Assembly: GCF_002234675.1 (NCBI RefSeq)
Contig: NC_019876.2
Coordinates: forward strand, 23,169,871-23,233,870
DNA from: Oryzias latipes
Lineage: Eukaryota; Chordata; Actinopteri; Beloniformes; Adrianichthyidae
Reading direction: 5' to 3'
Length of the DNA: 64,000 nucleotides
A program made the position numbers and the translations under genes. Under the pieces are notes generated by a model. It was not told the origin of the DNA. It saw nothing but the letters and a program-made list of their open reading frames with translations, and made no database searches. This document shows, in pieces, positions 25,429-37,394 of this stretch. Every line of letters begins with the position of its first letter. Position 1 is the first letter of the stretch.

Positions 25429-25835
25429 ATAACTGCAGGGTGCAGGATGCTGGCTGGGAAAGGATGCATGGAGCGCCACAATCAAGTGGCTGATAGAGAA
25501 CAGAGGAAAGTCGTTGTGGTGGATGTGGCAGTGCCAAGTGATGGAAACATCTGGAAAAAGGAACATGAGAAACTGGAGAAATACCAGGGACTCAGAGAAG
25601 AACTGGAGAAAGCCTGGAAAGTGAAGGTGACAGTGGTGCCAATGGTAATTGGAGCACTCGGGGCAGTAACCCCCAAGCTGGAGGAGTGGCTACAACAGAT
25701 CCCTGGAAAGACCTCAGACCTCTCAGTCCAGAAAAGCGCAGTGCTAGGAACAGCTAAGATACTGCAGGACCCTCAAGCTCCCAGGCCTCTGGTAGAGATC
25801 ATTTATAATCATGATTTTGAAATTAAACGTATGTA
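25429..25835 (+). mobile_element. Non-LTR retrotransposon C-terminal fragment (restriction-like endonuclease type)
   Basis: An open frame reads KVVVVDVAVPSDGNIWKKEH, LEKYQGLREELEKAW, VVPMVIGALGAVTPKL and VQKSAVLGTAKIL. This resembles the C-terminal region of restriction-like-endonuclease LINEs (R2/R4/NeSL group), where a PD...VDVA motif forms the nuclease core. The RT part is absent. It ends by frame drift after AKIL, so it is a 5'-truncated, dead copy. Confidence 0.6.
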
Positions 25836-26839
25836 ATGTGGAAGTCTCTACTGTAGCTGCACAAAGAAAAATTCTGGAATAGGAAGTAAATCAAAGTAGA
25901 AATTCAGAGAGATTTGGGTCAAGTTTGTTAATTTCTTTGAGGAAAAAATGTTGAATTGACAATCTTTCTTTCTGTATTAGTCTAAACAATAAACATATAA
26001 TGAATTTGTCTTGATTGCCAACTATATGTACTAAATTGCTGTTTTATGAGTCCAATCGTTTGAATGCCATAAAACTATAAAGCATTCAACTTACTGTTTT
26101 CCTGTTTCTCTTTATTTCTTTGTTTTAGTATCTTCCGCCATTTTTTGCCGTTTGACTCCTACAATTCTTCAGCTGTATTTGTCTGTCAGATACACATTTT
26201 CAGGACTTTAGTTTCTTGCTGACTCATCCTCTAATTTAGCTTTCATTGTCTGTATTTCATGTTTTTAACCTGATTTTACCACTGCAGTTGGAATTTTAGG
26301 ATGATTTACAATAAAAACAAAGATCTACATCATTTCAAAGATAGTGTGCTTCGTTTCGTTGGTCATTTTGGATCCACATGATCCAGGCGCACATGAAAAT
26401 AGTGAACACGTGAATACGTTTGTGATTCATCATTTTTTTATTGAGCTTAATTAACTCCATTAAACAAGCAAAATGAAATCAAACCAGAACTGTTAGCATA
26501 TGATTTTAAATTGCGACAAATAATGTAGATAAAATAAAATGGTCTTCAGAATCTAGACGTCACCAGCTTCTAGTTTCATGTTTGAACTTGCTGTATTTGT
26601 AGCATCTACACATGTAAGATGAGGAGAAACTGACAGGTTTCCTGATTTTCTCATCAGTTATTGGCCAGACATTCCTTTCTTCCAGAGCTCAGCTCCTCAT
26701 GATCCTCAGTTGATCCTTTCTTCACTCTTCCAGCTTCTCCTGTGAGGATTGTAAACTTTGGTTTGGTTTTTGTCAGTTACAGTTTTGTTTTTAAGTGTCC
26801 CTTTTTATCAGTGACGCTATTTTTCTAGTTTATCATGAT
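25836..26839. other. Intergenic sequence 3' of the GIMAP pseudogene
   Basis: No gene or recognised repeat. Confidence 0.35.
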
Positions 26840-27487
26840 TCACAGCTGGTTTCGTTTCAGTGAATTGCTCTCAGTGTCTGGTTTTCTTCTGTGAACTGCT
26901 TGAAGCATGTCACTGGTGTAGTAGTCTCCATTGTTTGTCTCAACAATCTTGTCAATGGTGTTGAGCAGCTCCTTTATTTGGAAATGGTTGGTCCTGTATT
27001 CTTCCTGCTGGTTGTTATTCCAGTACTTGTTATCAACAACGTGGCACCAGCTGGAACACTTCTTCACCAGGTGATGGAGGGCTTAGCTTTTTCTGACAAA
27101 ATCCTCGATTGTAGTTTCTTCAGGCAGCTGGTCACCATGAGAGAAGACCACCACTGTGAATCTCAAAGCATCTTCTGAGAAGTATCCGATCATTTTCTCC
27201 ACAATAGCCTTTTCCTGGATGGTGTACTTGTCCACTTTGAGAACAATGAGGAACACGTGAGGACCAGGAGCACACTCAGTGATGCACCTCACAATCTCGC
27301 GCTTCATGTCCTCCTCTGGTCTGTTAGTGTCAAAGAAGCCTGGAGTGTCAAAAAGTATGACCCTTCTTTGATTCAATGACTTAGTTTCTGCTTTCCGTTT
27401 ACTTGTTCCAGCAAAATGGTGGACGTCCAACAGCTTCTCTCCAATGATGGTGTTGGCTAGGAGGGTCTTTCCAGCTCTTGTTTTCAA
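26840..27487 (-). pseudogene. GIMAP pseudogene (AIG1 GTPase with nonsense codon and lost 5' end)
   Basis: One frame on the minus strand encodes most of an AIG1 domain: [50 protein letters not shown] codon at 27085-27083, in the short stretch after FVRKS, interrupts it, and the same frame continues cleanly beyond. The P-loop is damaged: where GKTGAGKS is expected it reads LKTRAGKT, without the first glycine. Upstream of 27487 the family sequence (RIVLLG) stops. RTE-like LINE tail sequence lies a few tens of bases away. No 7-nt ATG exon was found. The low number of lesions suggests recent inactivation. Confidence 0.85.
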
Positions 27488-27499
27488 ATTTTTAGGAAT

Positions 27500-27640
27500 A
27501 CTGATGATACTGGTAAAAGGACGCTAAGGATGAAGCTACCAGAAAAAAGGTCTAGAGGAAGAGCGAAGAGAAGTCTCACGGATGATGAAGAGGAGGGAGA
27601 CGATTCACTGTGTCAACCCCTAAAGGATGTAGCTCAAAAA
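27500..27640 (+). mobile_element. RTE LINE 3'-end fragment next to the GIMAP pseudogene
   Basis: The run 'aagctaccag..gaggaagagcgaagag' and 'gacgattcactgtgtcaacc' parallels the last 160 bp of the intact RTE (59700-59865: 'gcctggcagg..aagaggacgg', 'gattcgctgtggcgaccc'). It is a diverged tail. Confidence 0.5.
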
Positions 27641-28950
27641 TAAACAAGAATAGAGTTTGATAGTTTCCTCACAAAAAATAAATATTCCAATTTGGACATA
27701 TTTGATACATCCTGTTGCAAACATTTAATATATTTTTATTCATCATATAAGCCTTTAAGGTGAAACGTTAGAACATGTAAATATAATAATGCAGCAAAAT
27801 CTTCAAATTTGATTTAGATTTTAACCTTTTATTTACTTCTCATTCTCTGTATTTCAGCTTCTTTCAGTTTAACTTCACATGTATCATTTAATCAATGTAT
27901 TAATAGTTTACCACGGATGTGTAACAGTCAGAAAAACTCCCGAAGTTGTCTTTAATGATCAATACATGTAGCTTTTGAGCTTAAACTGAAAAAAAGCTTC
28001 ATATACAAAAGAATCTGATCATCTAAAAGACTTTGTTGCAGACTGAACAATCTTTAGTTCACAAAGTTTTTAATATTTCTCACAGTCTCACTGTTGGTTT
28101 TCTTTTTTTTCAAAATTTCGGTGTTAGGCTTTTTTAAGGGGTTCATATCAGTAGTTGTACAATCTGAACAGAATCCTTTTACAGACTGACATCCAGACAT
28201 GATGCAGTCTGGGCGAGGCTCTATAAGGCCCAAAATTAGAATATAATAATTCTTATTTTCACTAATATGTAAAAAAAGTTATTTTTCTTTATTTTACAAT
28301 TGATATAGATTCAATTAAACTTGTATTTGATGAAATATTTTTTTTCAGAGAAAAATCAATAAGAAATTTGCAATTGATCTGAACCAAATTTTGGCAAAAT
28401 TTTATGGTATATAAAAAAAGAAAGAACTCAAAAGTTATTCTGTTTATATAAATAGTGATTCTCACTATATATATAGATATTCACTTCTTTTCACCCTTTT
28501 CTCAAGCAACAAATACAACTCTATTTGACTTTATCTGATAAAAATTATATTTAATTAGTTTAATATAATATGTGTGTGTTGTATACATTTGTCCAAATAA
28601 GGGAAGCCTATTAGAGTATTTACACTGACAAGTAGATTGCATCATCTTCAATCACTGTCAGTAATTTATTTATTTTGTATTCAGTGTATTACATAGTATC
28701 TGAAATGAGTTTAATGTATCTTTGTTCGTTTATATTTTTTTTAATAACAGGCTTCAAATGTTTAATGTTTGAGATCGATCCATCAATCAATAATTGAGCG
28801 CGTCTACAATTATGAGGGCTTTAAATTCATGAACTTGTTGCATAATTGATTGGCTCCTCCCACTGCACAGGTTGTGGTTTGTGTTTGTTTTTAGCTGATC
28901 AGAGTCGGAGCTGCAAACCTTCCAGGAGTTTCATCTGCTGTTCTGCCACC
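27641..28950. other. Intergenic region upstream of the RRM-macro-GIMAP gene
   Basis: AT-rich to about 28800. From about 28880 to the ATG the sequence matches the flank of the partial copy (8695-8770). Both contain TTTTTAGCTGATCAGAGTC, which may be the acceptor of a 5' UTR exon. No promoter could be fixed. Confidence 0.4.
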
Positions 28951-31736
28951 ATGGAGGACATCTACCAGCATCCCGTTTTCCTGGAAAGTTCCAGACCTCT
29001 AGAAGAAGTCAGGAAGACTAAGACAGTCCAGCGCTATTTCTGCGTGAGGCGCAGATCTGGCGGAGGAGACTGCGGACCTCTGACCGCCGTGAGCCAAAAC
29101 ATCTACAGGATCAACTTCAGACACAGACAAGGTACTGAGGAATTCTGCAGGGAAAACCTGCAGCTGCTGCAAAATAGATTTATATTAAACGCTGAAAACG
29201 TCCTCTTAGGAGATGCTTCAACATTTGTCTGCTGTAGAATTTGATCTGATTCTCTTATTAAAACATGAAAAACATTATTTGTAATTTTCCAGAGGTGGTC
29301 AGAACATTTTTAACTAAGAAATGTTTTTAGTTTTGACCGTAATTTACACATTTTTTTCCCCTTTTGGTTGAAAACTCAGAATGAAAACAGAAAGGAAAAC
29401 GAAACCTAACTGCTTCCGTCATTCCTGCGTCTGACGTCATGAGTGGGTGTGGCCTCCATGTCAGGAAGCTATCAGGGATTAGCCCAATTATTGAATATGG
29501 AGTAAGAAAACTGTCAATAAGAAACGTATGCATTAAAACAACGTAAAAAATGAATAAAACATTTAGTTTTACGTTTGACACATCCTGAATACGGCTCCCG
29601 CTGGTCTTGAATACGAAATAAGAGAAAAACGAAACATGAACAACTCTGCGGAGGGGATTCCCCTCTTCCTGCTGCCACGGCTCTCCAGTCTGGGGAACGA
29701 GGGATCCCCGCTTTTTTTTAAAAAAACTTTATCAATCACAGCGAGCCAATACAAAACAGTGGAAACGATAATAGGAAAAGAACAAGCAAGGGGGTGATTA
29801 TTACACGTTACACAAAGACATTGAAACTGACTGACGTGTTTTAATGCTTTCCTATTGAGTTCATGCATTGTTTGACCTCATTGACAAAGACAGAGAAAGA
29901 AATGAGAGGTATGATTTGAAAGATGTGCCATTTGCATAAAAGAATCTGAGATTAATTATGTATAACTGTTTTTTTTAATGAGATGGACAATGAGTGAGGC
30001 CAAACAGCACATGTTCTAAGCAAAGGCGGACGTTTGAGTCTGTGTGGGCGGAAATGAAATTAGAAACTTTAGACCAGATTTTAGTGGAAAAGGGAATGAC
30101 CAAAAGAAAAGTATGGCATCTTCAGGGTGTTCTTGACACAAAGAGCAGGTTACATCAATGTCTTTTTTGGAATCTTTGCAGATATAGTCTGGATGGGTAG
30201 AATTTATGGATTAATTTAAAGGAGATTTCTTGCACTTTATTGGTTAAAATATATTTTTGCTGAAATATTCTAGATTTGTTTCCACTCTAACAGGTAAACT
30301 AGATAATTCCATTAACGAACTACATAGGGAATGGACACGACATTCTGAAAAGGTTCATACAGCGATTTATATGACATGAAGAGGAGAAACTAAATTGGCC
30401 TATTTCTATTTTAGTCGGGTCAGTTGGTAATAAAGTTGGATTCTGCAATGAGGAGCTTTTGAATAACATACAAACACATTCAGGGATTGCTTTTAGGATC
30501 ATGTTAAACTCAGTTTGAGGTATTTGGATGCTGTATTTAAAGCAGAATTCTTCATGCATCATTAAAAATCCGTGTGAGTCAAACAGTTGATGAAGCAAAA
30601 GGATGTTTGAGTAAACCTAAGATGGATAGAATAAAGATTTATGTCTGCATGTAATGACTTTGTTATTCCATATGTATTATTCGTGTGGAGAAAAATTGGG
30701 ATTGCATACAAGTGACCAGGAGAAGAGCATTTGTTTCTGAAAGTTGGAAAGTTTCAGTGGGATCTTTTCCACTTTATAACTACAAAATAAAGTGAAATAA
30801 AATGTATGACTCCTAATTTGGAAAAAATATAATTTGGTATGAAATTCCAAATTGAAGTTGGACTCGTAGTAAAAATGTCTCAACCATTATTTTTAAGGTA
30901 TTATTTAATATACAAAAATTGAAAAAGTTAAAACCGCCCTTATCATAAACGTTTATTCTGTTTGTTTGTTTTTTTCCTATAATTTTTTTTTCCTCCAAAT
31001 CAAATTAAATAGCATTTTGTCAAGGATTCTTTAGAAATATATATGTATATATATATTTTTTGGTTATTTGTCTTTGCTGGCCTGCGATCTACCCTCATGT
31101 CCTTGAAGATCGGCCGGTCGATCACGATCGACGTAACCCTTGGAATAAATCAAGTGGTAATCTGATATCATTTGAGATCATTTGTCTATTTCTTATGAAG
31201 CCAGACTGAGTCTCATCAATTAGATGATCCAGAATATTTTTTATTCTTTCAGCAAAGATTAAGGCAAGTATTTTATAATTATTAAGTAGGCAGATTGGAC
31301 TCCAACTGTCTATGAGGAGTATGTCATTTTTAGGTTTGGGTATTAATGTTAGAAGGCCCTGGGTTAAAGTAGGAGGAAGGAAATAGTTGTCTAAGCTTTC
31401 CAAGAAGAGATGGAGGAGGAAAGGAGCAAGTTGTTTGGAGAATGTTTGGAAGAATTCAGAGGTCGTCCGAGGGATCCCCGCTTTGTCAGCCAGTTCATTT
31501 TCGGGATAGGCGGGGCGGGCGCGGCCACTCCAGCCCATGGACCTGTCCAGGTGTACCCTGCTTTTGCCCAACAGTAGCTGGGACAGGCTCCAGCAGCACC
31601 GTGACCCCGAAAGGGGAAATAGCGGGTTAAGAAAATGGATGGAAAATAGCAAAATCAAGAAAGTTAACTCAGAGCTAAAGTAGGATTAACTGATAGCCGA
31701 CTGTAGTGATAGTTAAAAAGAAAGAGACATTTTATT

Positions 31737-31788
<52 letters not shown>

Positions 31789-32970
31789 TTGGGTATTCTG
31801 ACTTTGTTATTTGATCTTTTTACTGCAGCAACAGTCAGCTGCCACATAGCCTACTTTAGCTCCGAGTCAGCTTAGCTGTTTTTGTTTTGGGATCCTCTTT
31901 TGACAGACATGGACCTTTTTAGTTTTTTACATCTAATACATAGAGTGGCATGTCAGGTAACGCTTTCTGGACTGTTTTCCACCACTTTTGAGTCTGAAAC
32001 TACCCACAGGTGCATTGTTTACAGTCCACAGCAGCTCCAGGTAATCAACAGCAGATAAGGCGGGGCTTCTGAAAAAGCAGCAGGAGGCCGGCCCTCCAGG
32101 CCTGGATTTGGGTGGTTTACACGATCAGCTGTTGACGCCCGGCACAGACCAAATCAGAAATACTGGTCAGACTGAAATGTTTTAGTTTGATTTGATCAAA
32201 ATAAATATGCAGAAGGATGTTGGAAAGATGACAACAGCTGTGCAAACCTTAAACTTTGTTATTAAAGTATTGACAGTTTTAAAAAGGAAATTCCTAATTC
32301 AGTGAAAGTTTTAGTCATCACCATATGAGAGCAAAATGTAATTCTCCTTCAGCGCTGTCACACGCCTCCTTCTGTTCTTCATGGTCTAGCATGTTCACTT
32401 GATAACAGCTCAGTCAGAAACAATAACCCAAAAAAGTCTTAAAAGTCCCAGTGAGACTATATTTGATCTATTTTGAAAGCATTCCCAGTGGTCTTTTATT
32501 AGGATTTTACAGTTTTAGCCAGAATCAAAAAGCTTGTGTCGTTCTTTGAGACGTATTTTCTGCAGAGCGGCTGGAGCTCATCAGAAATACGACTCTGGGA
32601 TGTGGGCGGGACTACTGGGGCAGAGGTAGCGTCCTGCTGATATCCCAGCATTCCTTTGTGTACACTCTCTCCCATTAGCTTACAGCCCCTCACAACCCCA
32701 AGCTAACATTAACGGAGCAAAAAAAATGGCGAGCAACATTAGAGGTAGGCATCCGTACAACTTTGAGCCAGATGGCAGCTCAGACGAGTAAAAAACAAAG
32801 ATGTTAGCGGATCAATTTACCTGCAAGTTGATGCATCCGAATGAATGGACGGAGCAGAGAGACTAAGGCCCGCCCATTGCAGTTGCTGTCATTGCGACTG
32901 CTTAAGGCCTTCCCAGGTTTGGATGGTTTAAGGATATCAAAAGTGGATGTGCCAATGGGAAAATAAAAAT

Positions 32971-33003
<33 letters not shown>

Positions 33004-36000
33004 GTCTGCATGAAGTTTCAAACCTTTTGCAAAAGGGAGAGCCAGGGGTGTCTATAGATTAGAAGAGATGCACTTCTTGTCTGTTCTGCTCTGGTGAAAA
33101 AGTATAATAAAATGTGTGATAATAAAATACGTCTTCATGCGACTCTGTGTCACAAACACAAACTTTTTAGATTTTTGTACATTCAAACTGCAGGATTTTA
33201 TCTGATCAATCATGATTTGAATAGGAAGAAACTCAGAAAAGCAGATTTAATCATACATTGTTTTATATATGTCCTCCATCATGAGAAAAATGCCAGAAGA
33301 ACATGTTAAAAACAAAAAAACACAATTTTTATTGGAGTTGGTCTCAAAGCCACACAACAGTCTGTCAGACTTTGTATAATTTTGTAGTACTTTTTAAAAT
33401 CCAGTTCAGTAAATGTTAAAATGTTGTTTATCGTCCCTCATATTGTGGTTCATGTTTTAAATCTTCTGTCTCAGACCAGCAGGAAGTCCTGAGAAGATCC
33501 CTGCATGTTGTGGAACTGGAAGATGGACCTGTTGAAATCAGAGTCAGAAGCAGCTTGGAGCCTCCCGCCTCCTCCAGCTGCACTACCCCATCGTCTCCAG
33601 CAGAGGTCAGTGTGGGAGCTTTATTAAAGTTATGGATTTGCATCTTTTTCTCAACGGCCTTTTTACCATTTACAAAGGAAAAGATTAATCCCCATTATAA
33701 CCATTTTAGGAACAAAAATACGAAATAAGGTGTTTAGATTCTAATACAAAACCAAACACAGATAAATGAGAAAAGTTGTGAGGTTTTAAAATTTCCCTGA
33801 AGTGTCTAAATCTGATCTGAAAGTTAGAGAAAATCTTATTTAAACTGGATTACATTGTCATTTTCTTCACAGAACTCCGACGTTGTTCCTGATGAAGATC
33901 AACAGCCTCGGTCACTGAAGGAAAACCAGTTTTCTGAGCCAGAGCTGGTCTCTGCGCGCTGCGCTTCACCTGAGACTTTAGCTGATTCTTCTGGTGAAGG
34001 TAGTCATGAGTGGGCCAAAGACTCTGAAGGGTCAGTGACCAGCTTTGAGGAAAGTCCAGACACAAAGGAGGCAGACCGGAGCACAGAGGAGTGTGGGGAC
34101 TTCAGCCCAGCAAGTCCTCCAGCACATGAAGACACATTTGCTTCGAGTTTGAGTGAAGCAAGCAGGATCCGACTCTGTGACACTGACACTGAGAAAAACA
34201 CGGATGCTGCTGGGGGGCGTGTCCATGTTCAGATAGTCCAGGGGAACATCGAGATGCAGAAGGTTGGATATTGTTTCATCTAACATGCTCAGTAGACATC
34301 GATTCCATGTTTTTTGTGAAAACTTGTGCTTTTCATCTTAAAGGTGCTTCTGCATTGGTTATGTTTGATCTTCAGGTTAAATGACAGGACTCATATTACA
34401 CTTTCTTTTTTATTCAAATTTAAAATTGTCCAGTTTATTTTTCAACTAAAAGTTGTTGTATCATTAACAGCAGTTTGCAGGCTCAGCACTGAGCCATGAA
34501 CAAACACTTGAACATCTTCCTCCACGTGTCCTGTTCTCCCCTCAGACAGATGCTGTGGTGTCTCCCATGGTCGGCCATCATCCTGTGTCTACTCGTCTTG
34601 GAAACATCCTAGAAAACATAGTTGGCTCTCGTCTGACTACAGCCTTCAGAGAAGTAGCAGCAGATGAAGGGATGCCAGGGGACTCTGTGCTGGTAGAGGG
34701 ACTGCCTGGACTTCCTTCTAAAGCTGTGTTCTTCACCCATCTTATTCCATGGGATGAAGATGAAGATGGACCTGCAGTTCAGGTGGGATCTTCTTTATGA
34801 AGAAGATCTAAATGTGAGAATTGGATCTGTCAAACAAACAAACTCATTGGGCTGTTTCTCTGTTCTCATCCTAAAAAAAATGAACTTTAACCGTCTTCAG
34901 GTTCTCAGGTTGGGGATCAACAACATCCTAACTTCCTGTGACGACAGAGGCTTCACATCCGTGGCTTTTCCTGCTCTTGGAGATGGGATTCTCCTGGGTT
35001 TTCCCATCAATTTGGTAGCAAGAGTTTTACTGGAGCAGCTTTATGAATTTGAACGTGAGCGAGCCAGCAGCACAGACCTCCAAGTTCATATTGTTCTTTT
35101 GCCTGAAAACAAGGAAGCTACAGAGGTGAGGACATCTGATTTGACTGCTTTTAGAGTTTAATAAACCATTTAAACTGTTTTTAGCTTTAGTGTCCAAATC
35201 CAGGTCTTGTAGGCAGGCCTTCTGCTGGTTTCCCAGAAAACCTGCCCTATTTGCTGCTGATTACCTTGATCAGGTGTGCTTAGCCAATAAGGGCCTTCAA
35301 TGGCAGGTTGGTTGGAAAATATGTGGGACTCTTGAGGCCTGGAATTGGACACCCCTGCTTAAGAGCATCATTTGACTTCAGATGATGCTGTAAAGTGCCG
35401 GTGTAATATGGTTCTGGCAACATTCAAGGGATGTTCTTAGACGGCCCAATCCTCAGTCATGGAATCTGGCTTTTCGGACATGGAATGTAGAGGTGTCTAA
35501 GCCTGAAATGGGTCTGAAAGGAGTCTAAGCTGCAGGAGATTGAGAGGTACTGGCTAGATCAGGTCTGGTCAACCTTTAGTCCTCCTGGAAGACTTTAACG
35601 CCTATGTGGGAAAGGTTTGTGCCATCTGAGAGAACGTGACTGGGAGGGATGGCCCCCCTGATTTGAACCCAAGTGGTGTTCTGTTGTTGGACTTTTGTGT
35701 TTGTCACAGTTTAATAAACATCATGTTTGAGCACAATGCTGTCCATTAGTGAACATGATACCAGGACACCCTGGGCAGAAGGTCAATGATCGATCTTGTA
35801 GTTATTTCAGATGAACTTCCACTGTCTGTTTTAGACAGTCTGGTAAAGAGAGGAGCCAGCTGTCCACCAATACCTACCTGGTGGTGAGTTGATCTCATGT
35901 TGGAGGAGGAGGAGGCTGGAAAGACTTGGCAGGGCCAAGCGCACTGTAAGGGATGCTGTCAAGATGAAGAAGGTTTTCTACTAAGCCTGGCTGACTTGTG

Positions 36001-37325
36001 AGACTGCTGAGGCAGCTGACAGGTACCATCAGTCCAAGGAAGCTGGGGGCCTATCGGTTGTAAAGGCAGAAACTTGGTCCTGGGAGAATTGAGGCCATGG
36101 TGAAAGACTATCGGTCCGGCTGTTAGCCACCACTGTTTCCAGAGCATGTTACACTCCGGCAGGGCCATCTTCTATCACAGGTTCTTTTCATGATCTTCCT
36201 GAACAGAATTTCTAGGCACAGCCAGGGGGCAGAGGGGGTTTGGTTTAGTAACCACAGAATCTCCAGTTTGCATTAGGACAGTTTTTGGACTGAGCAGGAA
36301 AAGGCTGGAATGAGGGTCAGGACCATCAAGTCTGCGACCATGGTGCAATGAAACGTGCCTGTAGTCATCGTAGCCCACATCAGTTCCACCTCATTGGGGA
36401 TTGATCCCCTTGACATTTGTTTAAACTCCTCCTCATTTCTGCAGGCCTTCACATCTGTGCAGGAAGATCTCAAATTCAAAGGTGAGTGTGGAAGTTCAAG
36501 ATAAAAACTAATTATTTTATAAATGTTGGAGCAGATCTTTACGATTAAGAGCCATTGAGAAAAACGTGAGATTATTGGGCTTAACAGTCATTCCCCTTCT
36601 CAGGATCAAGGAGGATCGTCCTGGTGGGAAAAACGGGATCAGGAAAAAGCCACTTGGCCAACACCATATTTGGAGAGGAGCTCTTCACTGCATATAATTC
36701 TGCCAACTCTGGAACAGTTTCATGTCAAGCTGAGACCAAATTCATCTACGGAGCAGACACCACTTTGGTGGACACCCCTGGTTTCTTTGACACAAAGCGA
36801 TCAGAGGATGAATTGAGGCCGGAGATCATCCGGTGTCTCGCAGAGTGCTCTCCTGGGCCCCATGCTTTTCTCATTGTGTTTAAAGTGGGCAAATTCACTA
36901 AGCAGGAGCAGGAAGTTGTTGATAAAATCTGCCATCTTTTTTCCAATGATCCATTGCAGCATGCTGTGATTGTTTTCACTCACGGTGACCAACTGCCTCC
37001 AGAGATGAAAATTGAAGAGTTTGTTGCGAAGCACAAGAATCTGAGCGATCTGGTACAGAAGTGTGGGGGTCGCTGTCTAGTTTTTGACAACAAACACTGG
37101 AACAACACACCGCCTGATCAATACAGGAGCAACCAGTTCCAGCTAAGGGCCCTACTCAAAACCATAGACAAGATGATGGCAGAAAAAAAAGGAGGCTACT
37201 ACACCGATGAAGTTTTACAGGAAGTAGAGAAAGAAATTCAGCAACAGGAAGAAGAATCAGCAACAAGCAACCCTGGTCCTGGGAGATTTTCTTGGATCTC
37301 CTCTTGGTTTCAAAGAAATCGTTAA
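28951..37325 (+). CDS. RRM - macro domain - GIMAP GTPase fusion protein (predicted, 7 exons)
   Basis: Predicted exons: 28951-29131, 33475-33605, 33873-34262, 34546-34782, 34901-35125, 36445-36481 and 36604-37325. All introns are GT/AG and the phases agree (1,0,0,0,0,1), giving 640 residues. The ATG sits in a strong Kozak context (GCCACCATGG). Residues 1-104 (HPVFLESSRPLEEV, YFCVRRRSGGGDCGPL) resemble the RRM of PARP10/14-type ADP-ribosyltransferases. An acidic Ser-rich linker of about 110 residues follows. A macro-like fold (VHVQIVQGNIE, DAVVSP, FPALGDG, GFPINLVARVLL) occupies about 217-388. It keeps the adenine-contact Asp but lacks the NAAN and Gly-rich loop residues. A complete AIG1 GTPase follows from about 401: GKTGSGKS, DTPGFF, THGD, CGGRCLVFDNKHW. 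The tail has no membrane helix. No PARP catalytic domain is present. Family knowledge suggests an interferon-linked immune protein; the joint function is inference. A transcript is needed to prove the join. Confidence 0.7.
29394..29406 (+). promoter_or_regulatory. ISRE in intron 1 of the fusion gene
   Basis: GGAAAACGAAACC, a perfect GAAANNGAAACY core, 443 bp after the ATG. It is identical to 8237-8225 in the inverted copy, while surrounding intron sequence has drifted. Confidence 0.55.
29990..31470 (-). mobile_element. Decayed L1-clade LINE (RT and C-terminal pieces)
   Basis: At 31470-31140 the minus strand reads an L1-type RT start: FFQTFSKQLAPFLLHLF, LTLIPKPKNDILLIDSW, SPICLLNNYKILALIFAERI, ETQSGFIRNRQMISNDIR. 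Further down (30170-30090) TCSLCQEHPEDAILFFWSF resembles the L1 C-terminal Cys-rich segment. The sequence between is broken. It lies in intron 1 of the fusion gene, antisense to it. Confidence 0.6.
31480..31650 (+). repeat. LINE/SINE 3'-tail fragment
   Basis: 'ggtgtaccctgcttttgccc', 'ggacaggctccagcagcacc' and 'gaaaatggatgga' form a tail very common in fish genomes. A related tail is at 52760-52860. Confidence 0.5.
31737..31788. repeat. (GAAA)n microsatellite
   Basis: About 13 units of GAAA. Confidence 0.95.
31789..33474. repeat. 3' part of fusion-gene intron 1, dispersed repeats
   Basis: 32660-32870 is a relative of 7750-7940. 32905-33040 is a relative of 18780-18880. A (CA)n run lies at 32976-33002. 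No extra exon was seen. Confidence 0.45.
35190..35352. mobile_element. Short MITE with GTGTCCAA termini
   Basis: The left end GTGTCCAAATCCAGGTC is the imperfect inverse of the right end GCCTGGAATTGGACAC. It is 163 bp long, non-coding, and lies in intron 5 of the fusion gene. Confidence 0.6.
35440..36140 (+). mobile_element. LINE endonuclease-domain fragment
   Basis: Broken plus-strand frames read EDFNAYVG-like text, then 'INIMFEHNAVH', YQDTLGRRSMI-like and VKRGAS-like strings. These are typical of the apurinic endonuclease part of fish LINEs. There are many stops. It lies in intron 5 of the fusion gene. Confidence 0.5.
36604..37325 (+). CDS. Last exon of the fusion gene: complete AIG1/GIMAP GTPase domain
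   Basis: This exon alone encodes the whole GTPase, as in the stand-alone GIMAPs. The exon before it (36445-36481, 12 codons plus 1 nt) ends AAAG|GTGAGT in the same phase as the 7-nt ATG exons of its neighbours but contains no ATG. The exon therefore has no start of its own nearby and appears to depend on the upstream RRM-macro exons. The fusion could have arisen when a macro-domain gene's last exon spliced into a neighbouring GIMAP exon. Confidence 0.85.
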
Positions 37326-37394
37326 GTTTGTGTTTGTGTGTCTGTCATGAAGGCAATATTTCAGGTTCAGGACTAACAACAGCTCAGCAAAATT

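Noticed and set aside
28951-29131. Stand-alone PARP14-like gene
   Set aside because: The RRM-like start suggests PARP14, but no WWE or PARP catalytic exon follows before the GIMAP exon, so a full PARP is not supported.
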